A program made the position numbers and the translations under genes. A stretch of DNA of 64,000 nucleotides from assembly GCA_047633055.1 (NCBI GenBank), contig JBLIEI010000009.1, forward strand, positions 16,743 through 80,742. The letters run 5' to 3'. Shown one piece after another: positions 24,430 through 33,507 of the stretch (positions are counted from its first letter, which is position 1; each line of letters starts with the position of its first letter). This stretch comes from CALJFL01 sp047633055 (GTDB taxonomy: Bacteria > Pseudomonadota > Gammaproteobacteria > Pseudomonadales > Halieaceae). The notes under the pieces are model-generated. The model made no database searches, was not told the DNA's origin, and worked only from the letters and a program-made list of their open reading frames with translations.

Positions 24430-25164
24430 TTACTGGTAGGCGCCATGAGAGGGTTGTGACTGTCCCTGGCCCTGCCAGACCGGTAATTCCCACAGCTGAG
24501 GCTGTTGTGGTACGTCCTCTGAGGGCGGTAGATCGATATCGATAGCCTGCTTGCCGCCACGCTGCTTGAGAATATGCACCTTGCGGTATTCACGCATCTG
24601 CAGTCGCAAGCTGGCTGGAGAGGAGTTGTGGGCGGCCTGATTGGGTCGAAATAGCACTGACAGAGCATCGCCGCCGCTGGCCGCCAGTTGCAGTTTGCGT
24701 AATTCACTATAGCGATACTCATTGGCACCCAGCCAGCTGAAGACGGCACTGCAGGTGCCGCTGCGCAAGGCCTGTTCGGTACTCCACAACAAATCCTCCC
24801 GGTTCTGGGGGTGTACCAGTAATACCTGTTGCGTATCGATACCTCGCGCCGCCAGCAGGGGCGCGTAAGGGATATAGGGGGGGGCAATAAAAGCCTGCCA
24901 GCGGCCCTTGGCACTCAGTTTTTCCATGGCGGGTAGGAACAGACCCATGGCACCCATACCGCAGCCGTCGCTAAGTAGTTCAATAGTGCTGCTAAGGGGT
25001 AATCCGCCTTGATAAAGACCTGAATCGAGAGTGCTATAGCCGCTGGACAGCGTGCTTTGGCCATGTCGGTCACTGTTGGCCGGGTCGCCGCTGTACTGCA
25101 GAAGATTGTGGTGGCCGCGCCAGGTATCACGGCGATTAATGATTTTTTCGAGTGCGTCGTTCAT
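24430..25164 (-). CDS. imuA: SOS mutasome protein ImuA
   Basis: 244 residues, RecA/SulA-like. ImuA interacts with ImuB, DnaE2 and RecA in damage-induced mutagenesis. The N-terminal LSSGYSTLDSGLYQGGLPLS is the conserved RecA-like entry (G-x-x-x-L-D-x-x-L-x-G-G-x-P), followed by IELLSDGCGMG at the position of a degenerate Walker A. The C-terminal region ends in proline-rich sequence (PPSEDVPQQPQLWELPVW). A LexA box lies 35 bp upstream of the ATG. Confidence 0.9.
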   Translation of the reverse strand: MNDALEKIINRRDTWRGHHNLLQYSGDPANSDRHGQSTLSSGYSTLDSGLYQGGLPLSSTIELLSDGCGMGAMGLFLPAMEKLSAKGRWQAFIAPPYIPYAPLLAARGIDTQQVLLVHPQNREDLLWSTEQALRSGTCSAVFSWLGANEYRYSELRKLQLAASGGDALSVLFRPNQAAHNSSPASLRLQMREYRKVHILKQRGGKQAIDIDLPPSEDVPQQPQLWELPVWQGQGQSQPSHGAYQ

Positions 25165-25198
25165 GGATTTTTACCTCTGGGGCGAATACTTAAATACA

Positions 25199-25214
25199 CT
25201 GTATATATGTACAG
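25199..25214. promoter_or_regulatory. LexA box of imuA
   Basis: CTGTATATATGTACAG, a perfect CTGT-N8-ACAG palindrome just upstream of imuA. It is the third LexA box in the window. Confidence 0.9.
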
Positions 25215-25307
25215 TATATGTGAAATACCGCCAATGCAAGCATGAGGCCGTTGTAAATGTTGCCATTGCCCACGGCCTGTCGCCTTACGGCGCAGGTGCC
25301 TTGGTGC

Positions 25308-26321
25308 TCAGCTAGAGGGACGCGCGAGTGCCAGCATCAGGTCTTCGAGGTTGTCCCAGGGGTTAACGTCAGCAAAGCCTTTGATACTGCCGTCAGTTTT
25401 TGATGCCATGGCCAGCAGTGCGCCCAGAGACTCCAGAGTGTGGCGGGAGAGGGCGGATTGCATCAGGCCCATGCGGTTGTTCCACACTCGCTTGGCAGTG
25501 AGTGCCTGCTGCGGATTCTGGCCACGATCGCATTCAACCTGCACTTCATAGAGTGTGCGAATTTCCCGCGCCAGTGCCCACAATATGACAGTCGGTTCAC
25601 TGCCTTCCCCGCGCAGGCCGTGTAACATTTTCAGGCTGTTGGCGGGGTTTCCGTTGAGAGCGGCATCGGTCATTTCAAACAGGTTGTAGCGTGCGTTGTC
25701 GAGCACGGACTGAGTGACGTTCTCTGCGGTGATGTAATTATTCTTTGCGAGTAGCTTTAGCTTCTCGACTTCCTGCACTGCCGCCAGCAGATTTCCCTCA
25801 ACCCGGTCGGCCAGTAGCTGCACGGCGTCGCGATCAATCTGCATGCCGGCATTGGCCACCCGCTGTTGCAGCCAGCGCGGCAAGTCCTTCGCGCCCACCG
25901 GCCACACCTGCACAGTGGCGCCCACCTTATCCAGGGCCTTGTACCATTTACTGTTGGTGGATTGCTTATCGATTTTGCCGGCGACTAACATCAGTACATC
26001 GTCACCGCCCGCCAGTTCCAGGTATGCACACAGGGCTTTACTGCCGTCGGCCCCGGGTTTACCGCTGGGTAGGCGAATTTCAACCAGCTTGCGCTCGGCA
26101 AACAAGGACATGCTGGTGGCGTGCTGCATAATTTCCTGCCAGTCGAAGCGGCTGACGCCGGCGTCGACCACTTCCCGCTCGGTGCAACCCTGCTCGCGGG
26201 CATGCTGCCTGATCAGGTCTGCACACTCCTGAACCAGCAGGGTTTCGTCGCCACTAACGACATAGACCGGTAACAACTGTTGTTGCAATTGGGCGGCGAG
26301 CTTCTCGGGGTAAACGCGCAT
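25308..26321 (-). CDS. holA: DNA polymerase III delta subunit
   Basis: 337 residues. The delta subunit opens the beta clamp during loading. Domain I starts PVYVVSGDETLLVQECADLI; domain III carries LWALAREIRTLYEVQ, the usual signature. Its ATG overlaps the last base of lptE, the normal leuS-lptE-holA arrangement. Length and sequence are normal. Confidence 0.95.
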   Translation of the reverse strand: MRVYPEKLAAQLQQQLLPVYVVSGDETLLVQECADLIRQHAREQGCTEREVVDAGVSRFDWQEIMQHATSMSLFAERKLVEIRLPSGKPGADGSKALCAYLELAGGDDVLMLVAGKIDKQSTNSKWYKALDKVGATVQVWPVGAKDLPRWLQQRVANAGMQIDRDAVQLLADRVEGNLLAAVQEVEKLKLLAKNNYITAENVTQSVLDNARYNLFEMTDAALNGNPANSLKMLHGLRGEGSEPTVILWALAREIRTLYEVQVECDRGQNPQQALTAKRVWNNRMGLMQSALSRHTLESLGALLAMASKTDGSIKGFADVNPWDNLEDLMLALARPSS

Positions 26322-26848
26322 TATTGAGTGCTGGCGGCGTAGAAACCTATGCGACGCATAATTTGCTGGGCCAGTTCGTTGCGCATCTCGGTTTTGAGAA
26401 TTCGAATCTCCTCGGACTTGCCCACAACATTGCGCGGATCATTTTCCATCTGCTTGATAACAACGGCACCAGAGTCGCCAATTTCCTCAGTACCATTGAC
26501 GGCCAAAACGCTGAAATTCGTTTTCATGGTCAGTTCAAATTCGGCGGCTCTGGCTTCGGCGTTGAGCGACAGGTTACGTTGACTGAAACCTTCGGGTCCC
26601 AGTATTAAAATATAGGCTGCTTCGTCTTTGCCCACCCATATTATGCCATTGGCTGAGAATCGCGCCTGGATTGCGCGGCTGAATTCGCTGTTGGGGTTGG
26701 CGGTGACCAGGTTCATCTGTTGCCAGGAGGGCGGCAGCGCTGTCGCCGTGTTTTTGCCCCGCAACTGAAACCCGCAGCCTGCAATGAAAAGGCTTAGTCC
26801 GACGACCATCGTCAGGCGCGACAGCAGGTGAGTCAGTGGCTGCATCAT
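26321..26848 (-). CDS. lptE: LPS-assembly lipoprotein LptE
   Basis: About 175 residues. LptE plugs the LptD barrel and completes the outer-membrane LPS translocon. The lipoprotein signal MMQPLTHLLSRLTMVVGLSL continues to FIAGCGFQLRGK, with the conserved C-G-F-x-L-R start of mature LptE. The start at 26848 is chosen (the longer frame begins at a TTG inside leuS). It sits between leuS and holA as in E. coli. Confidence 0.93.
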   Translation of the reverse strand: MMQPLTHLLSRLTMVVGLSLFIAGCGFQLRGKNTATALPPSWQQMNLVTANPNSEFSRAIQARFSANGIIWVGKDEAAYILILGPEGFSQRNLSLNAEARAAEFELTMKTNFSVLAVNGTEEIGDSGAVVIKQMENDPRNVVGKSEEIRILKTEMRNELAQQIMRRIGFYAASTQ

Positions 26849-26867
26849 AGTGGGCTCTCGAAGGCGA

Positions 26868-29318
26868 TTAGTTGGCAACAATATTCACCAATTTGCCAGG
26901 TACGACAATGACTTTGCGTACGGTGGCGTCGGCGATAAACCGCTGCACATTGTCTTGCTCCAGCGCCAGCGACTCAATGGTCGTTTTATCCGTGTCTGCA
27001 CTAACTGTCATCTTGGCGCGAACCTTGCCATTGACCTGTATCACAATGTTTATGCTGTCACGAGTCAGTGCGGTTTCATCTACGACGGGCCAGGGGGCAT
27101 TCATGACCTCGCCATTGCCGCCCAGTTGCTGCCACAAATAGTGGCTGGCATGGGGCACGATCGGACACAACATTAACACCACAGCATGTAGCGCTTCACC
27201 GATAACCGTTTGATCCTGGGGGTCGCCGGTATTCAGCTTGCCCACTTCGTTGCACAGTTCCATTACCGCGGCGATAGCGGTGTTGAAGGTCTGGCGACGC
27301 CCGTAGTCGTCACTAACCTTGGCGATAGTCTCATGGGTTTTACGTCTCACGGCTTTCTGCGCGTCGTTCAGTGCAGCTGAATCGAAGACCACAGAAACAT
27401 CGGCCTCAAGATGACTGGCCACCAGTTTCCACAGGCGTTTGAGGAACCTATTGGCGCCTTCTACCCCTGAGTCAGACCATTCAAGAGATTGCTCAGGCGG
27501 TGCGGCAAACATGCTGAACAGTCGCACGGTATCGGCACCGTAACGATCAATAAGTGATTGGGGATCTACCGTATTGCCCTTGGATTTAGACATCTTGGCA
27601 CCGTCTTTTAACACCATGCCCTGTGTCAGCAGGCGAATAAAAGGCTCGTCCGAACTCAGCAGGCCTTCATCGCGCATCAGCTTGTGGAAGAATCTTGCGT
27701 ACAGAAGGTGCAAAATAGCGTGTTCGATACCGCCTACGTACTGATCAACTGGCGCCCAGTAGTCGGCATCACTGTCGAGCATCGCCTCATCGTTGCCGGC
27801 ACTGGCGTAGCGGGCGTAATACCAGGAGGACTCCATGAAGGTATCAAACGTGTCGGTTTCGCGGGTTGCGCTGCCGCCACAGCTGGGGCACTCCGTTTGA
27901 TAAAACCCCGCCATTTTTTTGATCGGTGAGCCTACGCCCTCGAACGCGACGTCGGTAGGTAGCACCACAGGCAGGTCTTTGTCCGGCACCGGTACCGCGC
28001 CACATTTATCGCAGTTGATAATAGGAATGGGCGCGCCCCAGTAACGCTGGCGTGAAATACCCCAATCCCGCAGACGGAAGTTGACTGTGCGCCGGCCCTT
28101 GCCCTCGGCTTCCAATTCGTCAGCAATGGCGTTGAAGGCAGCTTCGAATGGCAGTCCAGTGAACGTGCCAGAATTTACCAGTAAACCCTTATCGATAAAT
28201 GCAGCGGTTGCTAAATCACAGCTTTCGTCGCCCTCGGGCGCAACTACCTGCAAAATAGGTAATTGATACTTAGTGGCGAATTCCCAGTCGCGCTGATCGT
28301 GGCCCGGTACCGACATGACTGCGCCTGAGCCGTAGCTCATCAATACAAAATTGGCGACCCATACAGGCACTTGTTCACCGGTTAATGGGTGGGCAGCGGT
28401 GGCGCCGGTATCCATGCCCAGTTTTTCCATGGTGGCAATTTCGGCTTCTGCCACTTTGATGTTGCTTTGGGCTTCGATAAAAGCGGCCAACTCAGGGTTG
28501 GTCTCGGCCGCGCTACCGGCTAGCGGATGCTGTGGGGCTACCGCAACATAACTGACCCCCATCAGGGTGTCGGGCCGGGTGGTGTATACGCTCAGAGCGG
28601 AACCATCGGCGAGAGTAAAATCCAGATCCACGCCTTCAGAGCGGCCAATCCAGTTGCGCTGCATGGTGCGCACCTGTTCCGGCCATTGATCCAGTTTGTC
28701 CAGGTCGTTCAATAACTGGTCGGCATAGGCGGTGATTTTGAAAAACCACTGATCGATATTGCGCCGCTCAACCGGGTTATCGCAGCGCCAACAGCAGCCA
28801 TCTACTACTTGTTCATTGGCCAGCACGGTCTGGTCAGTTTCGCACCAATTGACCTCGGCCTGCTTCTTGTAGGCCAGGCCTTTGTCGAACATGCGGGTAA
28901 AAAACCACTGTTCCCAGCGGTAGTAGTCGGGGTTACAGGTGGCAAACTCCCGATCCCAGTCGTAGGCAAAGCCCAGTCGCTGCAGTTGGACACGCATGTA
29001 GTCGATGTTTTCGGCGGTCCACCGTGCGGGAGGCACATTGTTCTGAATGGCCGCGTTCTCGGCGGGCAAACCGAACGCGTCCCAGCCCATGGGCTGCAGC
29101 ACATTTTTGCCCAGCATACGCTGGTAGCGGGCGATGACATCGCCAATGGTATAGTTGCGAACGTGACCCATGTGGAGCTTGCCACTGGGGTAAGGGAACA
29201 TGGCCAGGCAGTAGAATTTTTCCCGGGCGTCATCTCGTTGGACGGCGAAACTGTTGCTGTCCAGCCAGTGTTTCTGGACTGTCTGCTCGACGTCTTGCGG
29301 GGTGTATTTGGGGTCCAT
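26868..29318 (-). CDS. leuS: Leucyl-tRNA synthetase
   Basis: 816 residues. Class I synthetase attaching leucine to tRNA-Leu. The HIGH motif appears in PYPSGKLHMGHVRNYTIGD (about residues 41-59), the CP1 editing insertion contains VYTTRPDTLMGVSYVAVAP, the tryptophan-rich WYYARYAS region follows, and the KMSKS loop is GAKMSKSKGNTVDP. It is the first gene of a leuS-lptE-holA cluster. Confidence 0.97.
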   Translation of the reverse strand: MDPKYTPQDVEQTVQKHWLDSNSFAVQRDDAREKFYCLAMFPYPSGKLHMGHVRNYTIGDVIARYQRMLGKNVLQPMGWDAFGLPAENAAIQNNVPPARWTAENIDYMRVQLQRLGFAYDWDREFATCNPDYYRWEQWFFTRMFDKGLAYKKQAEVNWCETDQTVLANEQVVDGCCWRCDNPVERRNIDQWFFKITAYADQLLNDLDKLDQWPEQVRTMQRNWIGRSEGVDLDFTLADGSALSVYTTRPDTLMGVSYVAVAPQHPLAGSAAETNPELAAFIEAQSNIKVAEAEIATMEKLGMDTGATAAHPLTGEQVPVWVANFVLMSYGSGAVMSVPGHDQRDWEFATKYQLPILQVVAPEGDESCDLATAAFIDKGLLVNSGTFTGLPFEAAFNAIADELEAEGKGRRTVNFRLRDWGISRQRYWGAPIPIINCDKCGAVPVPDKDLPVVLPTDVAFEGVGSPIKKMAGFYQTECPSCGGSATRETDTFDTFMESSWYYARYASAGNDEAMLDSDADYWAPVDQYVGGIEHAILHLLYARFFHKLMRDEGLLSSDEPFIRLLTQGMVLKDGAKMSKSKGNTVDPQSLIDRYGADTVRLFSMFAAPPEQSLEWSDSGVEGANRFLKRLWKLVASHLEADVSVVFDSAALNDAQKAVRRKTHETIAKVSDDYGRRQTFNTAIAAVMELCNEVGKLNTGDPQDQTVIGEALHAVVLMLCPIVPHASHYLWQQLGGNGEVMNAPWPVVDETALTRDSINIVIQVNGKVRAKMTVSADTDKTTIESLALEQDNVQRFIADATVRKVIVVPGKLVNIVAN

Positions 29319-29514
29319 TATCGCGCTTTTTCCGTGTCCAAAGACCGTGCGGGTCGACTCGTAAAGCTGATTTTGTCAGCGCTCCGCCGCGTTCTGCACG
29401 GTAAAAAATGAGAGTCGAATTCTACCAGCAAATGCGGCTATCGGCGATGGTCGTCGATATGACCAATTGCACATTTGTTGATCCGAGCCGTCGCGGATGG
29501 GCAGAAGCCGGGAC

Positions 29515-31059
29515 TCAGACGTCTTCGCGCCAGAACACCCGATACATCAGCATCATCAGCAGCAGCCCAAGAAAGCTGCCGCCAATGACGACCTTCGAGC
29601 CGAAGCTACCGAAGGGGGTGCGCCCCAGCATGACTTCAGCTTCACCGTATAGGGTGGTTTCCATGAACTGATCGGTACGGGCGACAATTTGCCCGCGGTG
29701 ATTGATGATAGCGGACACCCCGTTGTTGGTGCCGCGCAAAAGATACCGGCCATTTTCCAGCGCCCGCATTTGCGCCATTTGCAGGTGTTGCAGTGGGCCA
29801 ATGGAGTTGCCGAACCAGCTGTCGTTACTGATAGTGATTAATATATCGGCTTCCCGAGCGCCTTTGGCGACCAGGTCCGGGTAAACGATCTCATAGCAAA
29901 TATAAGGCGCCACCCGGTAGGCGCCAGCACGCAGCGGCGGCTGATCTTTTGCTCCGGCGGAGAAGTTCGACATGGGCAGATCAAAAAATGCGATCAGGCC
30001 ACGTAGCCACGACTCCATCGGTACGTACTCGCCAAACGGAACAAGTCGCTGTTTGTCGTAGCTACCTTCGCCCATACCCAGGGACACGATGCTGTTGTAG
30101 TAGGTGTCACCATCTTTAGAGCGAGTCGGAATGCCGGTGATCAGGGTGGATTCGGTGACCGCAGCCTGCTTGGCGATAGGGTCGAGAAAATTCCGCGCTC
30201 GGTGGTAAGCGTTGGGGATGGCGGATTCGGGCCAAAGGATGATGTCATTACCATAGCTGCTGCGTATCGCCTTAGAGTAGCGGGCCAGAATCGCTTCATA
30301 TTGACGCCGGTCCCATTTGTCTTGTTGTGGAATATTGGGCTGATAGAGCGCCACCGTGAGTGGAAGCTCACTAGCCCGGTCCACCCATTCAATCGGCTTG
30401 AGTACACTGCCGCCTATCCACAGCGTGGCGATTAGGCCCATATACGTCATGGTGGACACCGCCTGACGGCTACGCCAGCCCAGAAACAGAGAGATACCGG
30501 TTAAGGCGCAGATAAAGGATAAGCCGTAAACGCCCAGTACTGGTGCCCAGCCGGCGATCCAGGTATCGACATGGGCATAACCGAGATAGAGCCAGGGGAA
30601 ACCGGTTAGCAACCAACTGCGCAACCATTCAAATACCACCCACAGCGCAGGAAATCCCAATAACATGCCCCCCGGTAGCCACCTTATCCAACGCACATAG
30701 CACCAGGCAAAAAGGCTGTGCAGCAACGCCAGACCCCCGCAAAACAGGGCGGTGAGCAACACCGCCAGCGGCACACTGGCGAAACCGTATACGTGGATGC
30801 TGATATAAACCCAGGACGCGCCGCTGCCAAACAGCCCCAGGCCAAACAGCCAGCCCCGCCATAGTGCCTGCCCAGTGGAGCAGGTACACAGCAGATAACC
30901 ATAAAGAGCACAGCTGACGATGCCAGCCGGCCACATAGAGAATGGCGCCAACGATAAAGTGATCAAGGCGCCGGCCATTGGCGCCAGTATCAGCACCAGC
31001 AGTGGATGCAATGAAGGTGCGCTACTGTTAGTTGCAGTTTGTGAGTAGGCTGACGGCAT
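29515..31059 (-). CDS. lnt: Apolipoprotein N-acyltransferase
   Basis: 514 residues, inner membrane. Lnt N-acylates the diacylglyceryl cysteine, the last step of lipoprotein maturation. Several membrane helices precede the nitrilase domain, whose catalytic triad is visible: Glu in LWPESAIPNAY, Lys in KQRLVPFGEYVP, Cys in APYICYEIVYPD. It starts eight bases after corC, in the ybeZ-ybeY-corC-lnt operon. Confidence 0.95.
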   Translation of the reverse strand: MPSAYSQTATNSSAPSLHPLLVLILAPMAGALITLSLAPFSMWPAGIVSCALYGYLLCTCSTGQALWRGWLFGLGLFGSGASWVYISIHVYGFASVPLAVLLTALFCGGLALLHSLFAWCYVRWIRWLPGGMLLGFPALWVVFEWLRSWLLTGFPWLYLGYAHVDTWIAGWAPVLGVYGLSFICALTGISLFLGWRSRQAVSTMTYMGLIATLWIGGSVLKPIEWVDRASELPLTVALYQPNIPQQDKWDRRQYEAILARYSKAIRSSYGNDIILWPESAIPNAYHRARNFLDPIAKQAAVTESTLITGIPTRSKDGDTYYNSIVSLGMGEGSYDKQRLVPFGEYVPMESWLRGLIAFFDLPMSNFSAGAKDQPPLRAGAYRVAPYICYEIVYPDLVAKGAREADILITISNDSWFGNSIGPLQHLQMAQMRALENGRYLLRGTNNGVSAIINHRGQIVARTDQFMETTLYGEAEVMLGRTPFGSFGSKVVIGGSFLGLLLMMLMYRVFWREDV

Positions 31060-31067
31060 TCAGCCCG

Positions 31068-31910
31068 TTATTCCGGGGGGCGTATGCGCAGGCTATGGAT
31101 CTTGCGCTGGTCTGCGTTAATTACCTTGAACTCGAAGTTTTCTATGTTGGTGACTTCGTTGCGGTTGGGCAGGTGCCCAAAAGCTTGCAGTACCAGCCCG
31201 CCAATGGTGCCGAACTCTTCTTCGCTGAATCTGGCGCCAAAATAGTCGTTGAAGTCGTCGACCGGTGTTAGCGCTTTGACAAAATAATCCTGTTCGCTAA
31301 TTTTTCGAATAAACAGATCTTCCTGGGCGTCGGTTTCGTCTTCGATTTCACCAACGATTTCCTCCAGTACATCTTCAATAGTGACCAGTCCTGCAACACC
31401 ACCATACTCGTCAATAACAATGGCCATATGATTGCGGTTTTCGCGAAATTCTCGCAGTAAAACATTCAAGCGTTTACTTTCGGGTACCACCACCGTTTGG
31501 CGCAATAGCTCGGTAACTTTGAGGCTGGCCTGGTCTTCATTAAGGATCTGCGGTAACAAATCCTTGGCGAGTAAAATGCCCAATATATCGTCCAGGCTTT
31601 CATCTATTACTGGGTAGCGCGAGTGAGCAGAGCTGATGATCTGGGGGAGAATTTCCTCCAATGTTTGATCCGCCTTTATTACCACCATTTGCGAGCGTGG
31701 GATCATAATATCCCGCGCCTGCATGTCGCTGACCTTCATTGCGCCTTCGATAATGCTGCGCGCGTCTTCATCAATAACTTCATTTTCCGCGGCGACGGAG
31801 AGAACGTCTTCGAGGTCCGCCCGGGTACGGGGCTCGCTAGAGAACAGATGAGAGATTTTTTCAAGCCAGGACTTTTCCTCTGGCTCGCTGTTAAATCGGT
31901 CTTCGCTCAT
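31068..31910 (-). CDS. corC: CorC/HlyC-type CBS-domain protein
   Basis: 280 residues. YbeX/CorC family, linked to magnesium/cobalt homeostasis and, in E. coli, ribosome metabolism. Two CBS domains (MIPRSQMVVIKADQTLEEIL and onwards; RQTVVVPESKRLNVLLREFR, with DEYGGVAGLVTIEDVLEEIV) precede the C-terminal transporter-associated domain. The start at MSEDRFNSEPEEKSW is chosen because AGGAGC precedes it and it clears the ybeY end. Confidence 0.93.
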   Translation of the reverse strand: MSEDRFNSEPEEKSWLEKISHLFSSEPRTRADLEDVLSVAAENEVIDEDARSIIEGAMKVSDMQARDIMIPRSQMVVIKADQTLEEILPQIISSAHSRYPVIDESLDDILGILLAKDLLPQILNEDQASLKVTELLRQTVVVPESKRLNVLLREFRENRNHMAIVIDEYGGVAGLVTIEDVLEEIVGEIEDETDAQEDLFIRKISEQDYFVKALTPVDDFNDYFGARFSEEEFGTIGGLVLQAFGHLPNRNEVTNIENFEFKVINADQRKIHSLRIRPPE

Positions 31911-31915
31911 GGTGC

Positions 31916-32392
31916 TCAGTGCTCCTGGCTCGGATAGCCGGCATAGGGACAAGGATAGTTGAGTATCTCGAGGATTTCCGTTTCCAAGGTTTCCATTACC
32001 AGTGCTTCTTTGTCGATGATATGGTCATAGCCCAGCAGGTGCAGCGTGCCGTGCACCGTCATATGGGCCCAGTGAGCCGTCAGGGTTTTGCCCTGTATTT
32101 GTGCCTCACCGCGCACCACCGGAGCACAGATAACAATGTCGCCAAGCATCGGCACATTTATATCTTCAGGTAGATCGGCGGGGAATGAAAGAACGTTGGT
32201 GGTGCCATATGTATTGCGGTAACTGCTGTTGAGTTCAGCCATCTCGGCTTCATCGACGAGACGCACGCTGACCTCGGCCTCCTCTTTGTGCGGCTCGCAG
32301 TGGCTCAGTGCGGTGTTTATCCAGCTTCTTATGTCGCCCTGTTCGGGGACGGGTTCGGTGCTGGCGCTTTGAATATCCACTGTCAAATTCAT
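31916..32392 (-). CDS. ybeY: Endoribonuclease YbeY
   Basis: 158 residues. Metal-dependent RNase for 16S rRNA 3'-end maturation and ribosome quality control. The zinc site is complete: HGTLHLLGYDH (H-G-x-L-H-L-x-G-Y-D-H). TTNVLSFP is the other conserved block. It overlaps ybeZ by four bases and is followed by corC. Confidence 0.96.
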   Translation of the reverse strand: MNLTVDIQSASTEPVPEQGDIRSWINTALSHCEPHKEEAEVSVRLVDEAEMAELNSSYRNTYGTTNVLSFPADLPEDINVPMLGDIVICAPVVRGEAQIQGKTLTAHWAHMTVHGTLHLLGYDHIIDKEALVMETLETEILEILNYPCPYAGYPSQEH

Positions 32393-33420
32393 CTCTGGGT
32401 CTTGTCGAGAGACGTGTTGCTGTCTTCGTGGGCGTCATACGCCTCGACGATGCGCTGCACCAGAGGATGGCGGACTACGTCTTTATTGGCAAACCAGGTG
32501 AAACCGATGCCGTCAACGTCGGGCAATATCTTGCTCACGTGAGTGAGACCGGATTGGGTGCCCCGTGGCAGGTCAGTTTGAGTGGCATCGCCGGTGATCA
32601 CCGCAGTGGAACCAAAACCGATACGCGTCAGGAACATTTTCATCTGCTCGCGGGTGGTGTTCTGTGCTTCATCGAGAATGATGAAAGCGTCGTTGAGCGT
32701 GCGGCCGCGCATGAAGGCCAGCGGTGCAACCTCAATAATATTACGTTCGATGTAGTTGTTAACTGTTTCAAAGCCCAGCATTTCATAGAGTGCATCATAT
32801 AAGGGACGTAAGTAGGGGTCGATTTTCTGGCTTAAATCTCCGGGTAAAAATCCGAGCTTTTCACCCGCTTCAACGGCGGGCCTAACCAGCAGAATGCGCC
32901 GTACCCGTTCTTCCAACAACGCCTCGACACCGCAGGCCACGGCCAGAAAAGTCTTACCAGTGCCCGCGGGACCAATGCCGAAACAGATGTCGTTGTGTTT
33001 TACCGAGCGCACATAGGCTTGCTGATTTTTGCCTCGCGGTTTAATCGTGGAGCGTTTGGTGCGAATGATCTGGATGGCTTCTACCGGCTTGTTGTCGTCG
33101 ACGGCGACCAGGCTATCTGGATCTGTGTGCTGTAACTGCAGGTGTAGGGATTCTGGAGTCAGGCTGACGCCCTGGCACACCTCGGCGTACAAATGTATTA
33201 GCAATGCTCTGGCGGCAACCACGTTGACCGTGGGTCCACTGACTGAGAACTGGTTGCCTCGTGCGCTGACAGTAACCCCCAGACGCTGCTCGATCTGGCG
33301 CAGGTGGGCATCTAGCTGGCCACACAATATGGCCAGATGACGGCTATCATTAGGTTCAAGAGTGAGGCCTTGCTGTATCGAAGGCTGGGTAGATGCTTGT
33401 TTAATGGGTTCGTTATTCAA
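32389..33420 (-). CDS. ybeZ: PhoH-like ATPase YbeZ
   Basis: 343 residues. PhoH-family P-loop ATPase that partners YbeY. Walker A is GPAGTGKTFLA, Walker B FIILDEAQN, with TRIGFGSTAVITGDATQTDL as the downstream sensor block. An N-terminal KH-like region precedes the ATPase. Start and length are normal. Confidence 0.95.
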   Translation of the reverse strand: MNNEPIKQASTQPSIQQGLTLEPNDSRHLAILCGQLDAHLRQIEQRLGVTVSARGNQFSVSGPTVNVVAARALLIHLYAEVCQGVSLTPESLHLQLQHTDPDSLVAVDDNKPVEAIQIIRTKRSTIKPRGKNQQAYVRSVKHNDICFGIGPAGTGKTFLAVACGVEALLEERVRRILLVRPAVEAGEKLGFLPGDLSQKIDPYLRPLYDALYEMLGFETVNNYIERNIIEVAPLAFMRGRTLNDAFIILDEAQNTTREQMKMFLTRIGFGSTAVITGDATQTDLPRGTQSGLTHVSKILPDVDGIGFTWFANKDVVRHPLVQRIVEAYDAHEDSNTSLDKTQR

Positions 33421-33507
33421 ATGAGTCTTCAGCCGCGTACGGCATTAAGGTTAAGTTCAAAGGATATACTGGAATTCGATGACGTCAACTTTGAGCGCCT
33501 CAGCCCC

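Noticed and set aside
28809..29411. 200-codon plus-strand frame opposite leuS
   Set aside because: Antisense shadow of leuS; no independent evidence.
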